Shown here one piece after another: positions 1-11,479 of a DNA stretch of 64,000 nucleotides. Below the pieces are notes generated by a model that made no database searches, was not told the DNA's origin, and worked only from the letters and a program-made list of their open reading frames with translations. Source of the DNA: Vesta saturnalis (Eukaryota > Arthropoda > Insecta > Coleoptera > Lampyridae); contig JARFJB010001987.1 in NCBI GenBank assembly GCA_036346205.1, positions 2,406,501 through 2,470,500 of the forward strand, given 5' to 3'. The position numbers were made by a program, and so were the translations under genes. Position 1 is the stretch's first letter; the number at the start of each line of letters is the position of its first letter.

Positions 1-1059
1 AAAATTACATTAATAAAAGTCCCGTGTAAAAAATTACATATTGAATGTTAAAGTATCGACATACCCGCTTTGATGAAATTAAAGTTATGCTGATATTAAC
101 TGTTGTTTTTAATCACACCTCGTATGCTCTAATTTACGTATTTAATATTTACCTTTCTGAATAGCACTTAAAGCAGTAAATCAATCGAAGGCTTTGTTAG
201 CTTTGGTAGTACAATATCTATATTGCTTGATAATACGAAGCTCCGTCACGTATTTGCCGTACTACTTGTATACCTTGATACAAATATTGATTTGTTCTTT
301 ATCATTTGCTACAGGTTCAATTGAAAACTGTGAGAGCATAGAATATGCTTGTGATTAAATTTTATGTGTTAGTAAAGCTTTATATATAAATTGTAGGAAA
401 CTATGTACCTACCGTTGTATTGTTATTTAAATGATTTTATTGTGTTCGTTGTTTGGAATTTAATTTGAAAGGTATATTACGTAGTGTATAATACCGAAAT
501 AATGACAACATAGTTTCAGCCAACTTTAAACTTTATATAAGACAGTTTAATGACAACGTGCACAAAGAGGAAAAAAAGTGCCCATGCACAAACCAGTACA
601 CAGAACTTTTTTCTATTTTAGAATTACTGGGTAAATACTTTAAAGTAGTATAGGTAGCTCGGTTTCAGTGCACTATATCAATTATAACCTACTAGCTGCT
701 GTAAATTACTATTTACAAGGTCAAATTTCAGCTAAAAGCGGTTGAAATAAAACTTGGTTAAAATGAATTGTAATATGCGTGCATAACAGTCACCGTCAAT
801 GACAATTGGTTAAAGAAATTCAAGGTCAAATGGCTACTTTGCAGTGTTCTTAAGGTCGATCAGGGGCCATTCTTTTTCTCAGAGATATCCGTTAATCTAA
901 TAAGACTCAATACAAGCTATCAACTCTAACGCCGTTTAGTGGCACACAAAATTTTCACCCCTACTATACTGACAGGATATAATTGATCTGGACCTTGTCT
1001 CCGTTAAAATGGTTTGACCTTAAACACATTTTGTCTTCAATTTGACTTTGACCCCGCTT
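1..1059. other. AT-rich non-coding sequence
   Basis: No open frame resembling a protein family is visible on either strand. The part from about 700 to 1060 carries several AAGGTCAA or TTGACCTT words, like those in the arms of the 41-48 kb inverted-repeat element, but I could not align the two regions over any length. Confidence 0.5.
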
Positions 1060-1330
1060 GTATCTTAAACATTTGGTTATAAAAATTTGGTTATAGAACG
1101 ATTTTGGATGGTAAATGAACATGAGTTCGCGCAAGAAATTTTTGTTGTGTTTACATAACGTAAAATATTGTAAATGTTACGCCACTGGGATTTTAGTAAA
1201 GTGTTGAGTTCCATGTAAAAGAGTATTTAAGCGCTGTGTTGATTTATTACCTGTAAATGATAATTAAATTATATCCGGCGAAAAAACGAAAATGTATTTA
1301 TTTCTCTTCGTACATGTATAGTTACGTAAA
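1060..1330 (+). repeat. Partial copy of dispersed repeat G
   Basis: This stretch aligns with the start of the repeat G copy at 2840-3070. Shared words include 'ACGCCACTGG' followed by 'GTAAAAGAGTATTT' or 'GAAAGAGTATTT', and the order of matching blocks is the same. It has no coding capacity. It ends where the TA-flanked element at 1331 begins, so that element probably landed in this copy. Confidence 0.5.
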
Positions 1331-2378
1331 TACAAGGTCCGGCAATAGGATTGAACGGTTCTAAAAAGGTTGCTGTGGAAATACTATTTATTTCACAAAC
1401 GTCAACTAGTGATAAAATTGTAGAATTTAATTTGCCAGTACGTGCTGGAGTCCCATCAAGAAGTGCAATTTATTGATGGGTAAGAGATTTAGACGAAAGG
1501 GGTCGTGTAAACTCAAAATCTGTCGGAGGTACACGTACATCTCGTACAAAAGGTAATATTGAAAGAACCAGAGTAGCCGTTGAACGGAGTTCAACACGTT
1601 CTGTAATTTGGCATTCAAGTGCACTGAAAGTTTCAGAGCGACGTCTGCAATGAATTTTAAAGCTGGATTTGAAGTTTTATGTATAAACTGATCATGTCTA
1701 ACGAAGCTCACTTCCATCTAAGTAGGAACGTTAATAAACAGAACTTTCGCTATTGAGCAGAACACAACTCAAGAAAAATGAATGAACACCCTCTTCATGA
1801 CCAAAAGGTAACGGTGTGGTATGGAGTATCCAGATTACGTGTAACCTTTTTTGGACGTACTTTGAGATGTTGAAAACATTTTTTGATCGGAAATTCAAAG
1901 CATGGAAAAGATGAAATGCGGTTCCAACAGGACGGTGCGACAGCGCATTCAGCAAGACAGCCCATTGCTGCTTTACATTGTATGTTCCCGAATTCCCTAA
2001 TTTCCAGGTTTGGCGAATGGCCCCCAAGGTCACCTGACCTGGCGGTCCTGGATTTTTTCTGTAGGGATTCTTGAAGTTCAAAGTGTACTTCACGCGTCCC
2101 CAAACACTTTTGTAACTAAAAGAAAGGATTCGTGAGGAAATAAATTCTATAAACGAAGATTTACACAGACGCGTTATGGTCGATTCCAGAAACAGATTGC
2201 AGAAATTTATAGAAGAAGACGGTGGTCATCTTAGGGATGTAATCTTTGCAAACTAAAAGTGTTAAAAGAAATTGCCAGAATTGTTTATTGGGTTATAATA
2301 ATAATACTTCCAAATATATTATTTGTTCCTTAACAGTGGTCTACTGAAAGTCATTCAATCGTGTTGCTGGACCTTGTA
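1331..2378 (+). mobile_element. Short DUF4817-type Tc1/mariner-superfamily transposon
   Basis: Both ends carry the same inverted word: TACAAGGTCCGGCAA at the left, and at the right GGACCTTGTA preceded by TTGCT, which reads TACAAGGTCCAGCAA in reverse. TA is at both outer edges, the expected target duplication of the IS630/Tc1/mariner superfamily. The unit is about 1.05 kb and contains one decayed transposase. Placement in the DUF4817-containing insect group rests on the protein remnants. Confidence 0.75.
1366..2256 (+). pseudogene. Transposase remnant, DUF4817-type (DDE superfamily)
   Basis: Read across frames, the protein has an N-terminal helix-turn-helix part (SRSAIYRWVRDLDERG) and a linker with SRTKGNIERTRVAVERS. 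A middle part reads HPLHDQKVTVWYGV. The catalytic core follows, with FQQDGATAHSAR (second acidic position) and PPRSPDLAVLDFF (third). This order is that of the insect transposases annotated with a DUF4817 N-terminus. Several stops and frame changes lie between about 1650 and 1880, and a further break follows 2074, so it cannot make an active enzyme. The C-terminus continues as RNRLQKFIEEDGGHLRDV to a stop at 2256. Confidence 0.75.
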
Positions 2379-2839
2379 CTATATTGACAAAAATTATATT
2401 TCAAACTAATAATAAATACATTTCTAGGTTACCAAAATTACATAAGCCCAGCCTCCATAAAATACAAAAAAAAAGAACTACCTAAGCCTCTATCACAATA
2501 TCCAACAAATCTTCCCCAGTAATTTATTTTTTGATGGAATTACTTCTTACCTTCTAATACTAATAATTTTGATACTGGCAAAATATTGTTCCGTGTTGGT
2601 CCCGACGTCCACCACACGTATCCTTCCATGTTTTTCCTTGTGAACCTTTACGACTTTTCCTTTCTGCCAATTATTCCGTGGTCCATGTGGGCCGCCAATC
2701 GCTGAGATACGCTCCTAAAAGAAATTAAGTTTAACTCACTTTCTTTTATGGCGGTACAGGGAAGCGCCATATGATCTGGTCCATTTAGAAAATGGTTTGT
2801 GGTCAATGCTTCGTTGTCGACCGTGTCTAGTGATACATG
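2379..2839. other. AT-rich spacer, nothing recognised
   Basis: This stretch lies between the transposon at 1331-2378 and the second copy of repeat G. No conserved protein motif, RNA or terminal repeat was recognised on either strand. Confidence 0.4.
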
Positions 2840-3070
2840 AGTTGTAAGGTTACTTTGACGCACCATGTATATGGAGTATTTTGATAACCTGTGGAACGTA
2901 TTTTGAATGTAAATGAAGTGAGTTTGCACGAAAATTGTTTTTGTGTATGTAGAATGTAAGTTGGTGTAAATGATACGCCACTGGAATTTAATGAAGCATT
3001 AGTTATCACATGAAAGAGTATTTGAATGTTGTGGAGAGATTTTTATGTTGAAAGCATTTAATTCGGTTGA

Positions 3071-3133
<63 letters not shown>

Positions 3134-3288
3134 GAAACAACCCATAAGAGGATAAATTATATATAGATATTCAGAAATGAATAGTTTAATTGTGAGTTGA
3201 AGAATTTAATGAAGCATTAGTTATCACATGAAAGAGTATTTGAATGTTGTGGAGAGATTTTTATGTTGAAAGCATTTAATTCGGTTGA

Positions 3289-3347
<59 letters not shown>

Positions 3348-4550
3348 CATGAAACAACCCATAAGAGGATAAATTATATATAGATATTCAGAAATGAATA
3401 GTTTAATTGTGAGTTGAAGAAAAGAATAGTGATTTGCTTCAAGAAATTTAAAAAGTGCGAAAGCGGATTTGAAAATAAAAAAGCAAACTATTCAGTTAAG
3501 TGTTGAGTAAGCGCGTGATATAATAATAAAAAGAGTGCCTGAAGGAACCCTTCAAGTAACCGAACTTAAAGTTTGTAAAATTTAGTTAAGACGTTGGTGA
3601 TTATCATTGACATTGAATGAAGTACGTGCGTACAATCGATAATAACATTAAATCAATTGTACAAAGCGAATAAGAATTCCATTATACAAGTGGAAGTAAA
3701 CATTCTTTAGTGTGTTAAACGTTTACTTTGAAGGGCAAACATTAAAGTATAACATGTGATGTTATGTTAAAGCAAAGAGCCCATGTAAGATACGCGAGTG
3801 AACGAAACTACTGCGCTGGCGAGTGTTACACAATTAGTTTTAGATTTTGTTTAACAGATACAAGAACGAGTATCTTCTAGACTCATGTTTGCTTGTTGAG
3901 TTAACAATTCATTTTTTTTTGTAAGTAAAAGAGATAATCGAATTTTAATGTGTTAGTAATACAGGATTTTGGGGGAATTTTTAATATATAAGAATTGGTT
4001 TTTGTGGTGTTCTTTTGAAGCTACGTGTGTATACATATTTACAATTGCAAATTTATCAATACATATCCAGTATTTAATTTATTTTGTTGTTTATTTGTGT
4101 CACCTGAGATAACAATTTTAGAACCTGTAAATTTACCTAACGGGTTACATATATTGATAATTTATCTTTGTGTATTTTGAGTTTAATGATCGATTTGAGC
4201 CAAATCGATCATAAAATTTTATTTTAACTATTTTGAATAAATACCGAACACTACTGACAGAATAAGTTTATTAAGCATCAATTACAGATTTGAGGTATTA
4301 AAATTTAAACCTATTGATAAATGTCTAAAAACGATTTTTCAAGATAAAGTATTAATAAAATATAAAGATATTATTTATGATGAAAGCACTGATCGTCTTA
4401 TTTTTAAATTTGTCAGCAACTAACGAAAGTTTGGTTGAGATAAAAATTATTAAACCGATTTCTTTTATTTTATTTTGATTATTGTTTATTTCATTCAAAG
4501 TTTTATAACAGTTAGAAATATAAATTTATAGGTATACTAGGGATATTAAA
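2840..4550 (+). repeat. Dispersed repeat G, copy 1
   Basis: This non-coding unit of about 1.7 kb aligns, inverted and collinear, with 28112-23530. Matching blocks include the stretch at 2845-3000, the blocks near 3535-3660 around AAAATTTAGTTAAG, the block at 3690-3830, the block near 3960-4080 and the block at 4078-4550. It holds a duplicated segment with (TA)n. No transposase or RT is encoded, so the superfamily is unknown. Its right edge abuts the RT pseudogene at about 4556. Confidence 0.65.
2984..3419 (+). repeat. Tandem duplication of a 218-bp segment containing (TA)n
   Basis: Two head-to-tail copies, 2984-3201 and 3202-3419, have nearly identical text outside the TA tract. Each runs from GAATTTAATGAAGCATTAG through a (TA)n array to GTTTAATTGTGAGTTGAAG. 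The TA arrays lie at about 3074-3130 and 3292-3343 and differ slightly in length. The near identity shows that this duplication is much younger than repeat G itself. Confidence 0.9.
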
Positions 4551-4611
4551 AAACGTCAAATATCCTGCTTAGTGTATATAAGCATCCTATAATTTTTTTA
4601 AGTTTATTGTA

Positions 4612-5891
4612 CGAGGATGGGATAATAATTGCTTAGCCTCCGCGTAGATGGCGTTGTTAAGTAAAAAATAATTGCATATTTCTAAAATGTCATCTTTGAT
4701 TAGACAGCGTTGAAAATATTAATTTCGTCGGTGTTATACCTTGTTCTTAGCAGCCACCTATTACCAGTTTGTTTTGGGTATTTTTAACAACGGAAAATAT
4801 CGAGCATTGTGACGTTATTAAATTTCTGTTTAAAAAAGGTTTGAAAAACGCGGGGACTTTTGAAGAAATTCACAACGTATTGGGTGAAAGTGCACCATCA
4901 TATATGCCACGGTAAAGAACTGGGTGGCAGTATTTAAACGTGGCCGCACCAGCATAAAAGAAGAACACCGCTCTGGACGTCCTAAAAGTGTCACTACTCC
5001 GGAAATGGTGACCTAAATCCATACCATGATTTTAGATGATCGGCGATTGAAGTTAAGAGAGATAATCGTGAACATCTCAAAGGAACGGGTACATAATATC
5101 ATAACTCAAGAATTGGATATGAAAAAGCTTTCTGCGAGATGGGTGCCGGGTTTGCTCACCCTAGACCAAAAACGTGTCCGAATACAAACATCGCAAGAAC
5201 GCCTGGATAGTTTTTGAGTAAATCCGACTGATTTTATGACGCGATTGATAACCACTGACGAAACTTGTGTTCATCATTATACCTCTGAGGCAAAACGGCA
5301 TTTAAAACAGTGGATTTAGCATGGTTGTCCACCTCCGAAGAAAGCCTTGTGTGTCAAATTAGCCGATAAGGTGATGGCTTCTGTATTCTGGAATGCCAAA
5401 GCGATTTTAATGGTAGACTATTTACAAACCATAACTGGGGTTTGTTATGTTAACCTGTTGGACAAATTAAACCAAATTATTTGACAACAAAGACCAGGTT
5501 TAGTTCACAAGAAGATCATTTTGCACCAGGATAATGCAAGACCCCACACAAGTGTTATAGCGATGGCAAGAATTGATGAACTGAAGTATGATTTGCTTTC
5601 GCATCCCCCTTATTTGCCCGATCTAGCTCGGTCAGACTTCCAATTATTCCCCAAACTCAAAATCCTCCTAGGCGGACAACGATTTTCGACTAACGAAGAG
5701 GTCAAGTTCGCGGTTGACGAATATTTTGCAAGCCTTGAAGGAAGCACCTTTCGCGATGGGACCAAGGCTTTAGATCATCGTTGGACAAAATGTATAGATC
5801 GTTCAGGTGATTATGTTGAAAAATAAAACGATTTTGAAAACATAAAATTAGTCTTTCATTTTTACGCTAAGCAATTATCATCCCGTCCTCG
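4612..5891 (+). mobile_element. mariner element with 25-bp inverted ends, TA duplication
   Basis: The left end 4612-4636 (CGAGGATGGGATAATAATTG, then CTTAG) is the inverted counterpart of the right end 5867-5891, which reads CGAGGACGGGATGATAATTG, then CTTAG, in reverse. The two differ at two positions. TA at 4610-4611 and 5892-5893 is the target duplication. At 1.28 kb it is full length for a mariner. It sits inside an RT pseudogene whose reading frame is continuous across the removed element. Confidence 0.93.
4790..5826 (+). pseudogene. mariner transposase, DD34D type, inactivated
   Basis: About 345 codons cover the whole enzyme: an N-terminal helix-turn-helix region (FKKGLKNAGTFEEIHNVLG), a linker, and the catalytic core. 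The three acidic sites are visible in TTDET, HQDNARPH and LARSDF. The last two are separated by 34 residues, the mariner DD34D signature. The expected ATG is ACG at 4790. Nonsense codons follow MVT, LDSF, QWI and NQII, and there are frameshifts, one near 4915 and one near 5070. The C-terminus ends RSGDYVEK before TAA, and an AATAAA signal overlaps the stop. The element is dead but well preserved. Confidence 0.92.
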
Positions 5892-6255
5892 TAGATGTAA
5901 TTAATATGAACGCCATATTCTAAGTCGTGATCTAGTTTGACTCCTAGATATGTGGTACTATAAACTCTATGTATACAGTTGCAATTTATAGATTGTGATA
6001 AACACGTACATCTATGTATTTTTAATTTTAACTTATTAATCTTTTCCATATGTGGTGTATAATATATCATCAAGACAGTTTTATCCTCATGTATAAAAAG
6101 ATTCTTGTTATGTGCCCATTTAGCTATCACATTTAGTTCTTTTCGTATTGTCTTTATGCAAGTAACAGCTTCTCTATGGAGTAGAAAAGTAATGAATCAT
6201 CCGCATACATATAGCATTGAGCCCTATTTGTAATTTGTAAAATATCGTTAACATA

Positions 6256-7085
6256 CAGGGTGGTCTAGACCTAGCGTTAAAATTTTTGTTAGGTGATAGA
6301 ATAACATAAATGTGACTCAAATACACAATTAAAAAAATTCCATTTCAGACACCCACTTAAAGAAAAATTGTTTTGATTTTTTCCAAAAAAACTGCACATT
6401 TACCCAAAAATTTGGAACTTCTGGAATATTTTGCTACATTCCCCGAATTTGAACACTACCATCGTAGTCTACATTATATTTCAAGTGAAAGTGGCTTGCT
6501 TATGATGTATCTGAATGTACAGAACCACTAATTAAATTGACTAGAACTGTGAAGTTATCATTCTCTTCAAAAAAAGAAAAAGCTTATACACACACAATGC
6601 TTTAAAAAAATTGCTGCACAGTAGCAAATGATATAAAAACTGCTTTAAAATCTAAGCTTTCAGAAAATAGGATACAGCATTTGATTCGTTACCATTACAA
6701 TTACAGTTGTGCAAGTTTGAATAGTGTAAACAGTGATTTGAGAAAAATAGTAATTTAAATCTGTCAAACTAAGACACACATGAACATTTTTAGTATTATA
6801 GCTATAACATAAGGTTACAATGAATTTTGTACCTATACAAGTACAAGGAAACATCGTAAATGTTAGATGGATCACACTTGTTTACAACTTCATTTCAGTT
6901 CATTATCTAGGTATCCTCCGTTCTACCTTATGCAGGCTCTGACTCTCTTTCGCATTGCTCCAACAGTCACTTTATGTCTTAGCTTTTCCAAAACTTTCTG
7001 TGTTGCACCTTGGATCCTGTTTAGAAGTTCCTCTTCGTTATTTACAGGAGTTGCTCAGACTTCATAAATCCCCACACAAAAAAGT
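6256..7085 (-). mobile_element. 3' fragment of a DUF4817-type transposon
   Basis: The left edge reads TA followed by CAGGGTGGTCTAGACC at 6256, the CAGGGTG-type terminus also seen on the element at 14697. The inside carries the C-terminal end of a DUF4817-type transposase. No matching right terminus was found before 8 kb, so the element is truncated or its other end has decayed. It is inserted in the TAT codon of YVND in the RT pseudogene. Confidence 0.6.
6890..7085 (-). pseudogene. C-terminal piece of DUF4817-type transposase
   Basis: On the minus strand, in shifted frames, the text reads NFFVWGFMKS, then NEEELLNRIQGATQKVLEKL, then RKRVRACIRQNGGYLDNELK and a stop at 6890. Family members end with a similar arginine-rich segment and an N-G-G-Y/H-F tail. 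Only this end is left. The catalytic core is absent or unreadable. Confidence 0.65.
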
Positions 7086-8025
7086 TACCTCCAACATAAA
7101 CATGTTTGTATTAAAAAAATATATATAATTATTAATAGTTTTCTTAGTTGGTTCGACATAAGAGGTCAAATACACTTTTTTGTGATGATAGGCTCTACTT
7201 TAAGAATTAGCGTCATGAAAATAAAACGTGTAATAATAGTAGTTCAGTTTATACTTTCAATTGAAAAGCAACGAAAACTGTATTGTTTACCTACATTGGA
7301 TAGAAGAAATATCCCAAACTGCTTAAATTTATAGGAATGCATTATTTTTCAAAGCGTGCGTGCCTATGTCCGTGTGTGTATATGTGTTATCCACGATAAC
7401 TCAAGAACGTTTACACGTTCGTACTTAAAATTTCTCTTGGAGCTGATTCGATTCTGAAAGAAATCTAGCGGCATCATATACAGTGTGGTCACTTAAGTGT
7501 GCAACATATGGGAATTTTTTTTATTAATCGCTCGTCCAAAATACAGGTATTGCCAAAAGTTGGTGCATGTTTGATAACCATTTTATGTGCACGTAGAATG
7601 CTTCCAAGTCAAACGGTATACACGGTAGGTCAAAAAATATAAAAATTTCACAAGAATAAAGTACCCTTATTTCAAAAAATTCGGCAAAATGTAATAAAAA
7701 AATGTTATTTAGAATTAAAAGTTATGCCCGAATACCAAAGCGTGGTCCTCTAAGTAATTTTTTTTTTTTTTTTGAAAAAGGTTAGTAATTTGGCTATTTT
7801 TTTTGCATTTTACCAAAACATGTTGATAACTTAATCAAAATGAAATCAATCTGGCACAATTTTATTAAAACTCGAGCCTATATGAAAAATTAAATTAGAT
7901 TTTTAATATTTTAGGCAATCACTAACTTCCTGCTTGTTGCAACGATATTAAACATAAGTTTAAAATTTCGAAAAAAAATCTTAACATTGTAAAAAATCAT
8001 TAATCATAATACGCATATTTTTACT
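7086..8025. other. AT-rich stretch with a possible Tc1-type terminus
   Basis: No gene was seen. At 7480-7505 the text reads TA followed by CAGTGTGGTCACTTAAGTG, which has the look of a Tc1/mariner terminal repeat, but I found no inverted partner. A run of 16 T lies near 7760-7776. Confidence 0.3.
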
Positions 8026-8039
8026 ATGTTAAAAATATG

Positions 8040-8256
8040 TTACACACTTGTGACTACACTGTATATACCAATTTCTTTATTACCTGTAATATCGAAACTA
8101 TTTGAAAAATTATTATTTAAGGGATTGAAGTCATTTTTCGAAAAAGCGATCTCCGATCACCACTTCGGGTTTAGTCAGCAGCACTTAGCTATATATCAAA
8201 TCCACCAAATTACAAATTTGATAGAAAAAATTATAATAAAGTGGTCGAACTGGTAA
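8040..8256 (+). pseudogene. Reverse transcriptase fragment (non-LTR)
   Basis: The frame at 8026-8256 contains ISLLPVISKLFEKLLFKGLK and then ISDHHFGFSQQHLAIYQIHQ. These are two consecutive conserved blocks of Jockey-type RTs: the P-I-S-L-L-P-V-I-S-K-L-F-E-K block, and the D-H-Q-F-G-F-R block, here with R changed to S. About 70 residues survive. The catalytic YADD part is not seen downstream. This fragment is on the opposite strand to the RT at 4556-6255, so it is a separate insertion. Confidence 0.8.
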
Positions 8257-9649
8257 TCGTATAAAATATATGAAAGGTGTTTTAATATACAATAATGAAA
8301 TAAGAGTAAAAAGTTCTCCAAAAACACAAATCGTTAAACTAACTGGAGATACTAACCATTCACCACAAATAATGCCTTTGTCCCAGTCGGTAAATTAACA
8401 TAGGGCCAGTCTTTTGATTTGCTTGATTACCTTAATTTCTGCTTGATTACTTCCACTGAACATAAATAATAAAAATGCAATGTAATACTAATAAAATGAT
8501 CTCGGATGCCAAGTTATTTTTTATTATGCTCGGAATAACTAAACCGAGTTTTACACTAATAATTTTTATCAAAATGTAAAAAAATAAAAAATATACAACT
8601 ATGTTTATTAACAGTTAATGATAGGGTTAAATAAAATATATCTTAAAATTCTAGTCTTATACTAAAAATTCATTACATAAATACCCGTTTGTAAAATTTT
8701 TGTACACAAATTTTTTAATAACCTCTGGTATCTAAATGATTACGGAAATTTCAACATCTTTGCCACAATATTGCGCAATATCTTGTAATACTTTACGTAG
8801 TAAGCCACACCCAAACTGGAATTTTATTTCTTATAAATTTATCTTCATGAAATGGAATAATCCGTTTAATGCATTATCTTGAAATTTTCCAATAAAAATT
8901 GCAATCATAAAATGAAAGCGTACGCAACAGTAAAATTAAATGCGTATTTAAAATGTAATCAAAGTAAAAATAAAAGAAAGGAAAGTAAAGGTAAAGTGAA
9001 ATAAAAGTGCCGGAAAAGAGCAAATGTTTTAATTTTTAGTATTACGAGTTAAAAGATATCTTACCATCAAATTAATGGCACTTGCACAAAATTTAGGTGA
9101 AAAACCCAAAAAAAGCTTTCTGCTTCCCACAACCTTCATCAGGAAGTGAAAAAAATGGATGCTTTGAAATTAAACGAGGTAGTCGTGCGCGAAAGGATTT
9201 GCGCAGAGAATTAAGTCAATCATGGCGCATTGTGCGAACATATTGAGCAGAAAAATAATTTGAAGTGGGAGTATAAACCTTTAAGAAATATATACCCTTA
9301 AGAAGATATGCACTTAAGTTACACCAAAATGCAAATTAAGTTGCCTACCTTATAGCTATAAATCAAAATTAATTAAAAATTTTTCTTATATTTACAACTG
9401 AATGAATGAAAGACCTTAAATTAAGGTATATTTTAATACAACTCAAAAAAGGGTTGTTACAAAATAGAAAAAATAAACCGTATTGAACGGCAAGTTGTTT
9501 TGACGTGGCTCAAGCCTTTGACTGAGTGTGTAACCAGTGTTTGAAACACAAATATATAATTTGCTTTCTTTCCCGTATGGATAGGTACTGAAATCCTGAA
9601 ATCCAGAAGAATATTCGGAGTGAGTGTGAGAGTGAATATTCAAGTATCA
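8257..9649. other. AT-rich stretch without recognisable genes
   Basis: Both strands were read and no conserved motif was seen. The segment contains many short A and T runs. The small frame at 9443-9643 on the minus strand overlaps the start of the decayed RT and has no family features. Confidence 0.4.
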
Positions 9650-10380
9650 AAGAGATCAAATCAGGTGTCCCTCGAGGTAGTATCCTTAGAACTATCTTAT
9701 ATCTGCTCTACACGACTGACCTTCTAATGGATAATAAAACCTCTGTAACGATTTTTGCAGATGACACCGTGATCCCTCTGACGGGAAGTACAATATTAAA
9801 AGCGACGAACAAACTCTAAGGGGCAAGTGACAAAATTCACACATGGGGACAGAAATGAAGAACATAGCTCAATGAACAGAAGTCCATTCACATCAACCTC
9901 CCTTATTACAAAATACAAAATACTCCAAAAGTGCGTCTAAGCGGCATAGCGCTCCCACGGCTAATAGTGCAACATATTTAGACATAACCCTACACGTAAA
10001 TCTCAAGTGGAAAGAAACGCAATAAGTTTGGGCTTAAGTTTCGCCAAATGCACTGGTTTCGGGAGAGATATTCCAAGATGTCGGTACATAACAAAATAAT
10101 GATTTATAAACAGATGCCCAATGCCAATATGGATTTACTGCATTCAATACTAGGGTTGTACATGTGAAAGCAACGTTAAGGTGATCCAGACGTGGAAAAA
10201 TAGAATACAGCGGTGTAAGGTTAATGGTCCACGGTAAGTGAGCACTGATGTGTATAGAGATCTTAAAATTCAACACTTTGCAAGGCAACACGAACACCAT
10301 CACCTAAATGTTGCGGCTAGAAAGTGGTGATCTAAGGCACGGCGTGAAGAGGACACAACGCTTTCAATTGGGGTATGTGC
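9650..10380 (+). pseudogene. Jockey-type RT, C-terminal half, heavily decayed
   Basis: Read through stops, the protein shows SGVPRGSILRTILYLLYTTD, then the catalytic box TIFADDTVIPL, then a thumb region with LSGIALP and a decayed KYL-D segment, and later KMSVHNKIMIYKQM. This order (GVPQGS box, FADD box, YLG region, H-N-K-L-L-I-Y-K helix) is that of Jockey-clade ORF2 proteins. Stops appear roughly every 30-50 codons. The N-terminal endonuclease is absent upstream, as expected of a 5'-truncated copy. Confidence 0.8.
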
Positions 10381-10979
10381 TTAAAAGTAGAGTACCTGCC
10401 GTACGAGATGTGTTAACTTTAAACAAAAATAAATAACATTTGTTGAGTGCAAAGTAACTTATAGAAGCCATTTAGCGAGCACTAGATAATTCGTAGTTAT
10501 TTAATGTTTAACGTCAAATTGAACCGGACCTGCATCTGGCCAATTTCAATCTCAGGTTTAACAAATCCACATTTGGCATCATTATTAGTTGATTAAGTTA
10601 AATGGAAACTTTAGTAATTATTGTTTAGCATAAAGAAATTGCAAAATAGACATTAGTCAGCAGTGTTACAAGGTCAATAACAAGTAAATCAAAAACACAG
10701 CGCAACATAATTTAAGGGCATTAAAGTGTAAGAGTTTCTTTTTGTAAATAAATGATGAAAACATCGCCATCGTCAGGAAGAAGCAAAACCTACAATCCTC
10801 CAAACTCCGGAAAAGGTGAATTGCGAAGCATAAATGTCTGCTTCTATGAAACTGTAAAGATTTATACCCCTTATGTAAAAGGATGTGAGATTCACATTTT
10901 GTATATTAGATAAACAGAAATTGTGCGACGAGTTCCATTTCCATCACACGCATAGACACTGACAATCAAGACCTTAATA
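10381..10979. other. Spacer before the BEL/Pao remnant
   Basis: No coding signal was recognised. It may hold a decayed long terminal repeat of the downstream BEL/Pao element, but I could not find a matching copy at the other side (13000-14000). Confidence 0.3.
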
Positions 10980-11479
10980 ACTCAGAAAGAATAAGCATAG
11001 ATCGAGAAAAATCAAAATGTCAAACAAGAGTCACCGCAGTAGTACACCGAAAAGGAAGACTCAAACCAAACTTAAACCCCCGTCAGGAAAAGTACCAGTA
11101 TCTACAAAAATCACACATCGGCAGAATGTAAAGGCAGTTGGTAAGCAATACTAAACTTTGTAGGAAAAACCACAGAACAAAAATGATAAGGTTCAACATA
11201 TTGGGCAGCAAATAAAATGAAATTGACATGGAGATGGATAAATATGAAAAAAACTCGGAATCACGGAAGAACGAGGTCTACATAAACAAGCGTCGCAATA
11301 GTGGGAAAGAGCATTGAGCACACATTAAGAGCTATTGAAGGTGCGTATAGAACAACCCAAGCTATCATAGACATGGAGGTAAAACAATGTCTAACATCCA
11401 CAAAATAGAAAGGATAACAGATTCACACACAGATTTTCATCACTATCGCGTATGCAACGAGTGATCTCTGACCCTAACC

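Larger units (their letters stand above)
4556..6255 (-). pseudogene. Non-LTR retrotransposon reverse transcriptase, split by a mariner
   Basis: On the minus strand the RT palm is read from 6255: YVNDILQI, then the catalytic box YADDSLLFYS near 6200, then KWAHNKNLFIHEDKT, and YLGVKLDHDLE with GVHINYI ending at 5894. The mariner at 4612-5891 interrupts it. After the mariner the same frame resumes at 4611 as YNKLKKIIGCLYTLSRIFDV. The coding segments are therefore 5892-6255 and about 4556-4611. A frameshift lies near 6150. The upstream part of the ORF is missing because another element starts at 6256. It is a Jockey-like RT by sequence, and the clade assignment is tentative. Confidence 0.8.

Noticed and set aside
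6660..6875. 71-codon minus-strand ORF
   Set aside because: AT-driven frame inside the 3' part of the DUF4817-type fragment, downstream of its transposase stop. No domain.
7480..7505. Terminal repeat of another Tc1-like element
   Set aside because: The start looks right (TA-CAGTGTGGTCACTT), but no inverted partner or transposase was found within several kb, so no element is called.
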